Shown in pieces: positions 40,557 through 52,015 of a stretch of DNA of 64,000 nt. Each line of letters starts with the position of its first letter. Within the stretch, counting starts at the first letter, position 1. Source of the DNA: Neelides folsomi (taxonomy: Eukaryota > Arthropoda > Collembola > Neelipleona > Neelidae); the NCBI GenBank assembly GCA_034687125.1, contig JAQGBZ010000057.1, positions 183,060-247,059 on the forward strand, written 5' to 3'. The notes below the pieces were generated by a model, which saw nothing but the letters and a program-made list of their open reading frames with translations, was not told where the DNA came from and ran no database searches. A program made the position numbers and the translations under genes.

Positions 40557-41285
40557 AAAAACCAATTTGAAAAATTGAAGAACGACTGAGGCATGGGTAA
40601 TAAAAAGCATGAAATAACCTCAACAAATGATTAAATAATTTCCGAGGTCGTCGCAAATTTTTTAAGTATTTTACAACAAATATTAGTTAAATATCTGACA
40701 TTCGAGCCACACGCTTCCCTATGCTTCCCCATGTTACATAATAGAGAACATACACTTAAGCGTCAGACACTTATGTTATAACCTAGCCTAATGAGTCTTA
40801 GGTCATTTATAGAGGCATATAAGACCTTTAAATTCTCCATTAGAACATATTGTGTAAATTACAATCTACATAATTTCTAATACTAAATATCTTGAACAAT
40901 GGTTAAAACTTTCAAGTGTCAGACCCTTACATCATAACCCAGTGTAATGAATCTTGGTTGTTTTATGGAGAAATACAAGAGCTTCAAATTCTTCATTAGA
41001 ACATATCGTGTAAATTACCTTTGAGAAGAATTACACACGCTGGAGAGCGTTGATCATTGTTAAACATTAATCAGATATCAAAACCTAAAACTCGCTTACC
41101 CGAAGAGCATATTACTGATACGTTAAGATGTGTTTGCTAAGTTTATTTATGATTACAATTACAATTTTATAACTATCTGTTCTAATTTGCGACGACCTCT
41201 GAAATTATTTAATCATTTGTTGAGGTTATTTCATGCTTTTTATTACCCATGCCTCAATCGTTTTTCAATTTTTCAAATTGGTTTT
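40557..41285. mobile_element. Non-autonomous TIR element (MITE-like), about 730 bp
   Basis: Left terminal repeat 40557-40658 and right terminal repeat 41184-41285 are reverse complements over 102 bases with only about three differences, so the insertion or a conversion event is fairly recent. The outer ends read aaaaccaatttg and the inner ends tcgtcgcaaatt. The interior of about 525 bases has no coding frame and carries a two-copy tandem repeat of 156-base period. Absence of a transposase makes it non-autonomous. A target-site duplication was not obvious, so the superfamily cannot be named. Confidence 0.75.
40752..41018. repeat. Two-copy tandem repeat, 156-base period, inside the TIR element
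   Basis: The segment 40752-40862 (with cgtcagacac, ttataacct and ccattagaacatattgtgtaa) recurs at 40908-41018 as a diverged copy (gtgtcagaccc, ataaccc, tcattagaacatatcgtgtaa). It probably arose by internal duplication in the transposon interior. Confidence 0.7.
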
Positions 41286-41560
41286 ATTTCATGATTTTTA
41301 ATCGAAAGGAGTGAAAGTGATTTTTAAAATGGGAGCATAATGGATAGTAAACGACAATTAGAAGATTGTATTCATCTTGAGTGTGATGGCAAGTCACGTA
41401 GTTAGTTTCAAAATCATAAGTTAAATCCATTTAAAAAGTTTAACGTATTTGCCGATCGCTTTAAAAATTATTTAATATCCAAAAAATAAAATTTAAAAAA
41501 ATAGAATATTTATTATTTGTGTTTCTAATGGATTTAGAATTTTTTCTTTTATGGTTAATC

Positions 41561-41580
41561 ATGGTTAATTAATTAACCAT
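41561..41580. repeat. Perfect 20-bp palindrome
   Basis: atggttaattaattaaccat is its own reverse complement. It precedes a repeat-like stretch at 41590-41760. Confidence 0.9.
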
Positions 41581-41589
41581 TATGAAATT

Positions 41590-41765
41590 TAAAGTCCCAA
41601 CCCCCTTACGCACTGACCGACATTAAACCACGTCGATTGATGTATGGTCTGATCGGTTAAGGCGTTTGGGAGGAGATAGCTTCCAAAGAAAACGCAGACA
41701 TACAGACAAACATACATGTTAAACGCATACTCCTTTCGGTAAAACCTCACTCGTAAAAAATTACT
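41590..41765. mobile_element. Probable interspersed-repeat fragment
   Basis: Less AT-rich than its surroundings. It contains 'ggcgtttgggaggagatag', then aaagaaaacgcagacatacagac, a type of sequence I associate with old interspersed repeats in arthropod genomes. The assignment is from memory and by appearance only. No coding frame is present. Confidence 0.3.
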
Positions 41766-43403
41766 TTATCGGTCTCAATTTCACAGACAATTCAGTCTTG
41801 TGTCACTTTGTCTCCGACATCTAAAGATGATTGTGTTATTGAATTTTAAAACTAAACATATAAGTTATAGAAGTAAATATGTAGCTTGTATTTAAATTTA
41901 AAATACTCTTCTGGATCATGACATCTTCTGATATTGAGTCTGCAAATGGAGGGACCATGACCACTTGTTTATTGAAAACGAAAGCTGTCAAATGAAGATG
42001 TTTAAAAATCCATAGATTTCCTTTGACCTCCTTCAACTTGGAATTATTGATCCTAATATTTTAAAAATCATTAGAATAAAAATACTTATTAAGAAATTTT
42101 TCATAAAATTTTAATGCACATTACAATCCATTAAAACGATTACTGAACTATTAATCAGGAACCTTTGTGTAGTGAAATGCGAATGGCCAAGACGCGAAGG
42201 AAAATCGTTGAAAGCAACCGTGCTATTTTCGCTTGCCTTTTATATAGAGGTAATCATATATTTAAATAGCATTTTGAGCATTTTTATTCAATATATATTA
42301 TTATATAATTATAAATACAATATTGGATATAAGATATCTTAAGTATTATTTACTTTTTAATATAAAAAATACATAATTTATAATAATAATATGACGAAAC
42401 TGAAGAAATATTATTTACTTGGAACATTCTTGGTAAAAAATTGGAAATCAATCCAATCCGTTTAATCGCATTAAATCTCATCTTTTCCCTCTCCTATCCT
42501 AACTTTTAACAAAAAGACGTTTTCCCAAAACATGACACAAATACAAAGCAAAATGCATTATTTTTTGAGCATTTAATATTATAGTCACTTGACAAATTAT
42601 TAAAATGCTCTTTCTTTATCTGAAAATTATTTCCTATCTTTATCATGATCATGTAAGATGTTCATTATTATAATAATATGCGTGAACATGATTGTTATAA
42701 ATGATGATTAATTAATTACATACTAAAATTAGTAATTAAAGTAATCAATGTTCATTGATCATCAACACATTCAATAGAAAATGTTGCTAAAGTTGGAAAG
42801 AATTTCTCTAATTTGTATGGGCATGGATAAAGAGAGAGACAGAATTACATGAAGGACGCAGAGAGTTTCGGCAAGAGACACATCAAACTCCCATTTTTGC
42901 AGACTTCCCTAGTGGAGAAAATCCGACTTGTCGACTATACATTGCATTGGATTTTGCAAGGTCTGAAATCCTTGTTTGAATTCTTGGTTTTCCCCCTTTC
43001 AAGACACGGCACGAGATGTGGAAATGTCCAGCGCCAAAGTCTCATTGAGAATCAGCGGATCAAACCCGTGCCGATCGCCGATCCTCCTCTTGATCCCTTC
43101 TTATTAGTTAATACTCTTTAAAACCCTCCTCAACATTTCCTAACATTCATTCCTTATCCTATCCCATTCAACTCCCGATTAATTAATAGTTTATCATTCC
43201 TCGAACTTCTTCAGCTCTTATCTTCATCTTTAATTAAATTCTCCAACACGCAAGGCAAGAGAGACAGAAGAGATAAGGAGGCTTTTAATCCCCCATTCAT
43301 CATTTTCAGATTAGTTTATACTCATTAAGTACTGTAACCTTCATATCTTAAAAAAACCGACATCTTAACCATTCCTGAGTACAACTTTTACCACGAGCGA
43401 AAA
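41766..43403. other. Intergenic region upstream of the SMYD gene
   Basis: AT-rich spacer. An open frame of about 90 codons on the plus strand (42849-43121) has no domain and no clear splice context, so it is not called as a gene. No TATA box could be assigned with confidence to the SMYD start at 43404. Confidence 0.5.
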
Positions 43404-45773
43404 ATGAGTTCAATGGTGAGTGGTTTTTTAACGTTATTTATATTTACTATAAATATTGGCATTTAATTTATTCTTGCTTGTCCAGTAAGCACAAATATAA
43501 TTTAGTTAAATGTTATTAATTCATTACTTTTAGAATTCCAACATTAAATTACAGATGTAGACATGGGCGATGAATGTAAAAAAGTATTAATTCTTTATAG
43601 AATGTCGTGAGCGAGAGCAATGGAATGAAATGTGAAGTTTGTCCAAATTCTGGTCACTTGACCTGTACATCATGTCACGAAGCTAATTACTGTTCCAGAG
43701 AACATCAAAAGGCCGATTGGAAATCGCACAAAAAGGCATGTTCCTTTCTTAAACTCTGTGAGGATCAAGATCTCGGTCGCCATTATGCTGCTACTCGGGA
43801 TATTAAAGCTGGAACTGCAATTCTTAATGAGAATCCACCATTGTTCTCACCTTCAGAAAAATCAGATGGAGATTTTACCCCTGTTTGTCTCGGATGCTGT
43901 GCAGAAATGCAAGAGTCAAAGAAATCAAATCGGTGCAAAAGGTGCAAGTGGCCAGTGTGTGGGAAATCATGTTCTCTAGTAAGTCAAAAAGGCATTATTT
44001 TTAATCACTAATTTTTATTAATAATAGTTCAATAATCATTTCCAATTTTTAATTTTTCAGATTGCATCGCATGCTGAGAATGAGTGTCCGATATTTGAGA
44101 AGAATCACGTCAAATACTCATCACCTCCACCATCATCTGCCAAGCTGTCTCCCTATTATATCTATGAAGGAATCAACGTACTCAGAGGAATCATTGTCAA
44201 GAAGAAAAATCCAAGTTTGTGGGAAAGGATGATGAGCCTCCAATATGAAAGGAACAACGACTACAACACAAACAAAGAACCATTTTTCCAAATCTGGCAC
44301 GACATGTTTAAGAAGATTAGAGAGTTCTTCGGAATCACCAACGATCCCGAACTAGGGAATCACGATAATTGGGTACGAGTTTACTCAATTCTGGTTGTCA
44401 ATGCATTCGCATCACACCATCTGGAATATGATGAGAAAAATGATCATCAATCGTAAGCTAAATACAAATTATTAATACTTGATTTTTAAACAATTATGAT
44501 ATGAACACAGTTATATAAATATTAAATAACGGTTAACGGTTAAATAAATAATACAATAAGTACTTATATTTTTAACATTAAACAAATTATTTTTTGATTA
44601 ATGAATTATTTTGAATTTTAAATACAGAAAAGTTGTTTTACTTGCACCGAAAGCATCGATGTTTGCTCATGCCTGTGCACCAAATTGTTATTGGAATATC
44701 GGCTTTGCTCCAACTTTTCAATTGAGGATTCGAGCTTCCGTCGATATCAAAAAGGGAGAAATATTAACAATTGCCTATTCACAAACCAATCTTCATTACG
44801 GGACTTTGAAGCGACAAGACGTGGCGATGATCACGAATAGCTTTATCTGCAAATGTGTACGATGCATGGATCCCACAGAATTTGAAACTTATTCCTCTTC
44901 TGTCAAATGCAGCAGTTGTAACAGTGCGAACGAGGAAGGTTATTTCATTTCAACGAGTCCTCTCGATTTGTCAGCTCCGATTAAATGTTCTCATTGTAAT
45001 CGAGAAGAGAAGCGGGAGAAGGTGAACGAAGTGACTAAGGCCGTTGAAGAAGAACTTCAAGCTGCAACTTTTATGAGCCTTCTTCAACTTCACCAAGGAG
45101 CACCGGATTCCAATTGGGCACCTTATGAGAACTTTATTGAAAATAACAAAAACACTCTCCACAAGAACCATTGGATATTTCAAGAAGCTAAGCGTATGAT
45201 TTTGAGGAGCAATACAATGATGAGAGATCAGATGGAAACTCTCGTCAACAATATGAAGAAAACAGAGAAGTACATTGGAATACTTCGAGAATTTTTGGAA
45301 ATTCACACTGCTATTTCTCCTGGAATAGCATTCAATAGAGGTATAAACACTATTTAAATTTAAATTTAAAATTCAAATCCTTGATCCATCTTAAAAATAT
45401 TTATTCTCACCTCATTTTAAACATAATAATTTACATTATTATTGCAAATGAAATATTTAGCATATTATTACTTTTCGTCCAAATTCTCAAATTGATCTAT
45501 TTTATAGGAATTCTTTTAAGGAATTTGAGTGCAGCGTTGCTGGTTCAACTTGAATATGAAATGCCATCTGATAAAGATTTCAACATATTTCTCAAACAAC
45601 CAGGTGTTCTCAACAGATTGCAGGAAATCAAGAAGTTCCACGATGAAGTATTTAACTACTTCAACGGAGACGTCACGTCAATTCTCCCTAACGGTCAATT
45701 TTCATATGCGTTTAAACAATTTCAAGAGAATCGGAAGATGCTTCAGTTTTACATAACCGTTGCGGAAGAGTAA
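43404..45773 (+). CDS. SET and MYND domain protein (arthropod SMYD type)
   Basis: Five exons (43404-43415, 43601-43978, 44061-44452, 44628-45340, 45508-45773) join into 586 codons. The first coding exon holds four codons (MSSM) and ends at a consensus donor. An alternative start is the ATG at residue 13. The MYND zinc finger at residues 15-51 reads C-x2-C-x7-C-x2-C-x5-C-x3-H-x7-H-x3-C, with His at the sixth ligand. The split SET domain starts after it (ATRDIKAGTAIL) and resumes at about 262. There the motif NHSCxPN is AHACAPN (274-280), followed by KKGEILTIAYS and a post-SET CKCVRC cluster (335-340), then two further CxxC pairs. The C-terminal part is helical in character, as in SMYDs. Known SMYDs methylate histones or other proteins, binding S-adenosylmethionine through the NHSC asparagine. 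That asparagine is alanine here, so activity may be weak or absent. Confidence 0.88.
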
Positions 45774-47467
45774 TCTCACTTTACTGGAGAAGTTCCCGTT
45801 CCTCCACTTTTTATGTACAATGAATAGTACATTACCTACTACGTAATTAGAATTAAAAATAGCTTACTTGCATTTATAAAATTTATATATTTCAGTCTAC
45901 TATACGTTCCTCCTTCTTTTATAATGTTGAACATTTAGTTAAAGTTAATGGTCATTATTATGTATGTAATATAAACATATTATATACCTAACATATTTCC
46001 AACTTGTGATTACATTTTGAAATACCTTTTCCTAATCGTTGTGCTAAAGTGAAAATATCCAAGTTCATATTTATGCAAATATTATATGAAGCTATTAAAG
46101 ACATTTATACAAGTCGTACTATAAGCTTTCGAGTGTGTTATTCTATACACTCCACTTTTGCAATTTGTATTTTATTGTCCTGTTCATTTTCTTTAAATAT
46201 TCCATTTCCTACCTACTGTTAATAATCTACTTAATTAACTATGCTTTCGTCCATATTGTTATGAAATATGTATTTATTCATATTTATATAAATATAAACA
46301 ACTTACAATTTAAAATGGACTTGGTATGTATTGTTACATTTAATGTAACTAAAAATTATATATATTTTAATTATCAATGAAAGAATTAAAAATACTGATA
46401 ATAATGGTTAATTATGAGCTAATGAGAGCAAGTGATGATAATCCGATTGAAAATGATGAGAATGAAATTATCGAATTGACGCGTAACTATCTGGCCATTT
46501 CTGTATGAATATTATTCTACCCGGTTCGAACCCTTTTTTATATTCTTGTTCTTCGCTGTCCAATAGTAATACAATATAATATGCATACTTAAATAACCAA
46601 ACTATGCATTAAGACTATATTATCAAGACCATGTATCATAGTTAATTATATAATATAAAGCTATGTTAGTAAACTCAAATTATACAAATAGAATAATATC
46701 ACCTTTATTTGATTGTTTTAAATTCATACATTATAAATGCTTGAATTTATGTTATGTTAAAAGTAAAATATCTATAGTATAGAATATGCTTTCAATACTG
46801 AATATTTGTGCGTAAACAATATCACCTTTATATAATATATTATATTACATGTTATATTCCATATTATTTCTTGAAGAAGCAAAATTGTAAGAAATCTATT
46901 TTATTGATTGTCGTTCTTAATTGAAATATAATAAATGATCATATCAATTAAAACATTTACTATATTGCATATTTTAAGGCATCGACAAAATATTATCTTC
47001 ATATTTAATTTTATTTTAATAGCATAAAAATAATTTAATCATAAGATATATAAGGTTCAAAGTTTATCAAATAAGTTAACGGAAATGATATAAAAACTTT
47101 AAAAGCTTACAAACTCATCATTACCTATTTGATGCGCAAAAGTAATCCTTGTTTTCAAAGCCGATTCGTATTTGTTTTCTTGAAGTCTTGAATTGAAGTG
47201 AAAGTGTGAAAGTAAAAATATTGAGCAAAATAGTAGGTCAGCAATTATTTAATGTACTTGCCCAGTTCACTGCTAATGCCTTAATAAATTTTAAGTATTT
47301 TAAATGTAGGAAAACTTAAAGCCCTTAATTTATCTCACAGTGTAAGTACAATACGTCTGTCAGTGACATGTACGTAGTTTGCTTAGTCATTTCTAAACGA
47401 GTCAGATCGATAATTAATTCACTCCTTCATCCTAACTTAAATTAGAAAATTAGAAAAAATTATCAAG
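45774..47467. other. Intergenic AT-rich spacer with 3' end of the SMYD gene
   Basis: The first ~100 bases are the SMYD 3' untranslated region. The rest has no coding exon. A motif ggttcgaaccc at about 46523 resembles a tRNA T-arm, but no acceptor or anticodon stem surrounds it. An initiator-like tcagt lies at about 47360, upstream of the F-box gene. Confidence 0.55.
45852..45857 (+). terminator. Candidate poly(A) signal ATTAAA of the SMYD gene
   Basis: ATTAAA lies 79 bases after the SMYD stop codon. No AATAAA lies nearer. Confidence 0.4.
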
Positions 47468-49013
47468 ATGGCTTTCTCATCTGTTATTAATTCTTTTAAA
47501 TCAGTCGTTGGATTGTTCTCTTCGAACAATCAAGATGAAAGCATCAATCCAAATTACCTAACAGCTGACCCTAATGGATCTTCTTGGAGAGACTTCCAAT
47601 TTGAAAGAAACAACAATCATGACGAAACTAATGGATTAGTACTTCACGGAGTACTCGTGCCCGAAACCATTTTGGAAATTATATTGAGCAAACTTCCACT
47701 TAAAACAATATTGGAAGCAAATAAGGTACAATATTATATTTGCATATTATATTATATTGTAAGGAAATTAATTATGAATGACTAATAATTATGAAAACAG
47801 TCTGATTACGAACATTACGAGTAAATAATATTTCACAATTTGAATATCGAATAATGATAATATATAGTAATTCAAAAAATTCTTATTTGTCAATTAGGTC
47901 TGTCGAGCTTGGAAGGACATTATTGTCCTGAAATCATTCTGGAAGAAAGTCTACGATATCAATAATTGTAATTGGGAAAATGTTCCTTCAAAATTGAAAG
48001 GTCATAAAAATTCTTGGATCGCCTTTTATGCCGAGGCAAAATATGGAACATTTACACGAAACTTCATCAAAAATCATTCTGGAAAAGGTAATAATTATAT
48101 AATTGCTTATAATAGGCATTTACTTAATGCAATGCAAGGCAAATATGTGCTAATAAGAAGTCTTGCATATTGTTTACAGATGGATTTGCAAATTGGCTTT
48201 TAAATGATGATAACAATCGGGGTGGTATCTGGATCATTGAAAATACTCCGAAGGGTTGTAATCCCCTTCTTCCTGATCCTATGTTTGGGAATACTTCGTG
48301 CTTTGTAAGCACTTACCAACACTGCTACTTGATCCAACAAATAAATCTTTATGAAAATGGATTATCACCAGCAATCATGAAAATGGCAATTCCATTTAAA
48401 TTCCAGTTTTCGTTGATGTAATTATACTATTATTTCAATATAATGATTAACATGTTAAAATATAGCCTATTAAAAATTAAAATATTTTGGATATATTTAT
48501 GTAATATACCATAAACAACTAATAAAATAAATATTTATGTATGCCCATATAAATATTACAATACATTCTACCAATATCATAAATATAAAGGAAGTGGTTA
48601 AAATATAATTTAACATTATTACAATTCTCACACATTATAATAATAATTCAATGTATTATTATATTATTAAAATTAGCTTAATTAAATTACACAAAATCGT
48701 AATTTTTATTTTTTTTATTTGTTCCAGGACTGCTCCGAGGTTTGATTGCTCGTCGGAATACGATGTTGTAGTTCATCTGATCAATTCGAAAAACAAAGAG
48801 ACTCTTGCCAGTGACACAATTGAAGGAATCCATGATCGGGGCATAGAATGGAAAAATGAAGCCATTGAAATCCCATCTTTTACAACAGAAGAAGAGGGTG
48901 ACATTTATCCGGATAAAATCGTTGTCAAAATTCGAGCAAAAGATAGACAATTTTGGGCTGGTCATTATGGAGCGAAAATCAGCCGCGTTTGTCTTAAAGT
49001 TAATATTGATTAA
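47468..49013 (+). CDS. F-box protein with F-box-associated (FBA, sugar-binding type) domain
   Basis: Four exons (47468-47725, 47898-48087, 48180-48417, 48728-49013) join into 323 codons. After a polar N-terminus of about 60 residues, an F-box (about 63-103, PETILEIILSKLPLKTILEA followed by the VCRAWKDI segment) would bind Skp1 in an SCF ubiquitin ligase. The remainder fits the FBA domain of the FBXO2/6/17/27/44 group: DGFANWLL, then SCFVSTYQHCYLIQQINLYENG, then DCSSEYDVVVHL, and FWAGHYGAKISRVCLKV at the end. In mammals this group recognises high-mannose glycoproteins for degradation, using a Tyr-Trp-Lys cluster near the C-terminus. Here that cluster reads Phe-Trp-Ala (304-306), so glycan binding may be changed. 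The junction between exons 3 and 4 (donor at 48418) rests on frame and family alignment only. Confidence 0.85.
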
Positions 49014-52000
49014 CATTACGAAAGCGCTATATTAATAATTTGTACCTGACGCATTACCCTCTCTAAATCATTCTTGTTATAATCTATCGACCTACTGATT
49101 GATAATTTATTTATTAAATCTCTTTCTGAATAAGCATTGCCATTTTTCAAATTATTATAAATACTATTCGTTTTGTAAACACCATTAAAATATCACTATA
49201 AAATTTATCATTTCGTTAATTTCAAAGCATATTCTCATAAAGGTGAAATAGCAAAGTTCAGTGAGGTTGATGTCTTTTGTGTAAGAAATTGATACGGGAT
49301 GAATTCATGGTTGAAAAGGAGAATATCCCCCCTCTCTTTTTGGCTAAGCAATAGTTGAATAATAATATTCCACACAGGACAAAGGGGAAGAGAAGAAAGG
49401 TGAAAATTTAGAAGAATATGTATGCAAAGTGAAGTATCATGTTCGTGTCGTCTCGTTCCTTCATTCACCGAAATTCATATATATAGTACTTTAGAGCGTA
49501 AAGGGGGTAATAGCCTCTTCGCTCCTTCTGATCCCAGACTGCGTCTTTTTGTGCGGATATTTTTTTCCTCTTTTATTTCTCCATGCTAAATGGGAGCTCA
49601 GGGTCTGAGAGTCGCATTAGGGCTCTTCACACCTCTTCCATGGAGAAATGTAAAGAGGGCAAAGTTTTTGTATCGCGATCATGCATTATGAATGCATGCG
49701 ACAATCTGCACATCCAAAACCGTTAGGGAAAGACGTGAGGGTTCAAAAATCCCTACTTGGACAAGACAACTCTTCATGTTTAAAGCATGAGGAAACAAAT
49801 GCACGGATAAATATGAACTTCATAGTTTTACTTCTTTGATGAAAGTGCAAACACCTTGATATGTAAATTGTTAAAGTGATATGCTTTCTAAAAGGAGAAT
49901 TTTAAAATAGCACTTGTCACATCCCACTCTCACTCCATACTCTACATAATTCTCATCAAAAATCTTTTCATAACATAGCTATACATTTTGAGCAGATCAT
50001 ATAAGAAAAGTTGGCTATTAAAATTGTATGTACTGCCATAGATTAGTTAAACGTAATGGTATATGACGATTAAACTCAAGCAATTTTGATGACTTCGAGC
50101 ATTGTAATTTGTAATACATATTACAGACAATTAATTTTCAGAATTAATCGTGGTTATTTGATACACAGTTTGTTACTTTTAAAGATAATAATTGATAGAA
50201 AAACATGTGATGCAGCGAAATAAGTTAAAAAATAATTGCATAAAAACATTTTCCCTTTTTATTTTAAATTGTGTACAAAGGAAGTGAAAGTATGAAATGA
50301 TTATCCTTGTTTATCTTATACAACGGACACCGGATTCAAAGCAATGCTCACTGAACTTTCATATAACAGACATATACCATACTTAGGTGATATGTATATT
50401 TATAATTTTATTTTCAAAGTTATATCTAACTTAAGATTTAATAATAAGGGTTATAGGTAATATGGTATTTATAAGCAAGTTAGTCATGAAAGTTTGGCTG
50501 TAAGTTGAGACGTGAAGATTTAAGCCTTAAAGTGATTCTGTCTCTCATTTTACTCTGCTTTGTCTTCTGTATGTTTAAATTCGAGAACTCTTCCAGGGCT
50601 TGAAGAACTCATAGCTTTTTGGAAACATAATGAAAATAATGATGTTACACTCTTTTGTGTCCTCTCTTTCCCTCCCTGAAACATAAACTCTCTCAAGTGA
50701 ATTTTCTCCCCTTTGCGTGACTAACTCCACTAACTTGCAAATCTGATATGGGAAATGGCTTCAAGGGGCCGATTGTTCAAACTTGTGGTGGAGATTCTAG
50801 TAATTTCATAGTGTTTTTATAGCCGCTTATTAGTTCTCAAGTTTCGGATCGCAATCCTCTCGTGCTTTCTACTTTCATTTAAACTTGAGCTTGAAAGCTA
50901 AGAGGAGTTGAAGTATTGCACTTTACCATGCATATTTTCTCACTTTCTCCCTCAATCAAATTGCTTTAACAAAACGCAATGCTGTGTAGCAATTACGCTG
51001 CATTATATGGAAGAAGTTGCTCAATCTCAAAAGTTTTAATAAGTAACATTAAAATGTGTAATATTACAAAAATTGCTTAAGCTATAACAATTAAGTTATA
51101 TTAATATCATTACTTAAAGTTACACATTGCGACTGCGAAATCTTTGTTATTTTACTATTTAGCGAACATATTAGTATTTGTATATTAATATGGTGGACAA
51201 TTAACTAAAGGAGCAAAAGTCCTCCACCATTGATCAATATTGAAACGTGCCAGTATGTCCACGAAATGAGATTTCAAGGGGTACTTCTCCATCCAAATTT
51301 ACAAGTTTCTTTGCCGAAGTGAAACGGTAGAGTGTTTAAGTAAGTGGTTGAGGTTGATGGACCCAAATGAGTAAAATAGATTTGAAACCATGCATCATTC
51401 AAGTGTCAAAAGTGAGGGAGAAAGTTCGATCAACTTCTTCCTCCGGAGGGAAATACATCTCTTCAGAATATTCCAGATGATGTGATGATAGGAAGAAGAA
51501 AGAAGACATCAAAATCCCCATTTGTCTGAATGATTGATTACTTTGCCCAATTTGGAGGAAAATTCTTCATTATAAAATTTTCCTTCTTCAATAAAATTTC
51601 ATGGTATATTAACAATACTTACACTTTATTACATAGGCATATAAAATAAATAATATACAGTTATACCTGTATAACATACTGTACTGGTATATGTGAAAAT
51701 TTATTATATTTTTGTTTTATCTGTATTTTAATATATATAGAAAATTAAATTCGCAATAATTGTAACATTGCTTTAATTGTAGTCTTGAGTAGAAAAATCC
51801 AAGAAAAATAAATCTTGTTGGCATCTTGAAAAAAGGCATTGAGGCAGTTTGAGACATTCAGTGGAACTCGAAGGCCCTGTTTTCCATTGGGCAGAGGGTC
51901 GAGTGTTTAAAAGTTTTGGCGAACAATCGCCCGCTCTTTTCCCTTCTTTTCATCTCTTCTGAGTCTTCTGTCTTCTTGTGCTTCCGAAATCGAAAAATAA

Positions 52001-52015
52001 AGGGTAAATTTCGGG
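49014..52015. other. Intergenic region between the F-box and Timeless genes
   Basis: Contains the F-box 3' untranslated region and then AT-rich spacer. No exon or RNA gene was seen. Open frames on the minus strand near 51858-52104 are shadows over the Timeless 5' end. Confidence 0.6.
49113..49118 (+). terminator. Candidate poly(A) signal ATTAAA of the F-box gene
   Basis: ATTAAA lies about 100 bases downstream of the F-box stop codon. Confidence 0.35.

Noticed and set aside
42849-43121. 90-codon open frame upstream of the SMYD gene
   Set aside because: No domain, no splice connection to the SMYD exons, and composition like the spacer.
46517-46535. tRNA T-arm-like motif (ggttcgaaccc)
   Set aside because: No acceptor, D-arm or anticodon stem can be formed around it on either strand; the motif is a short palindrome.
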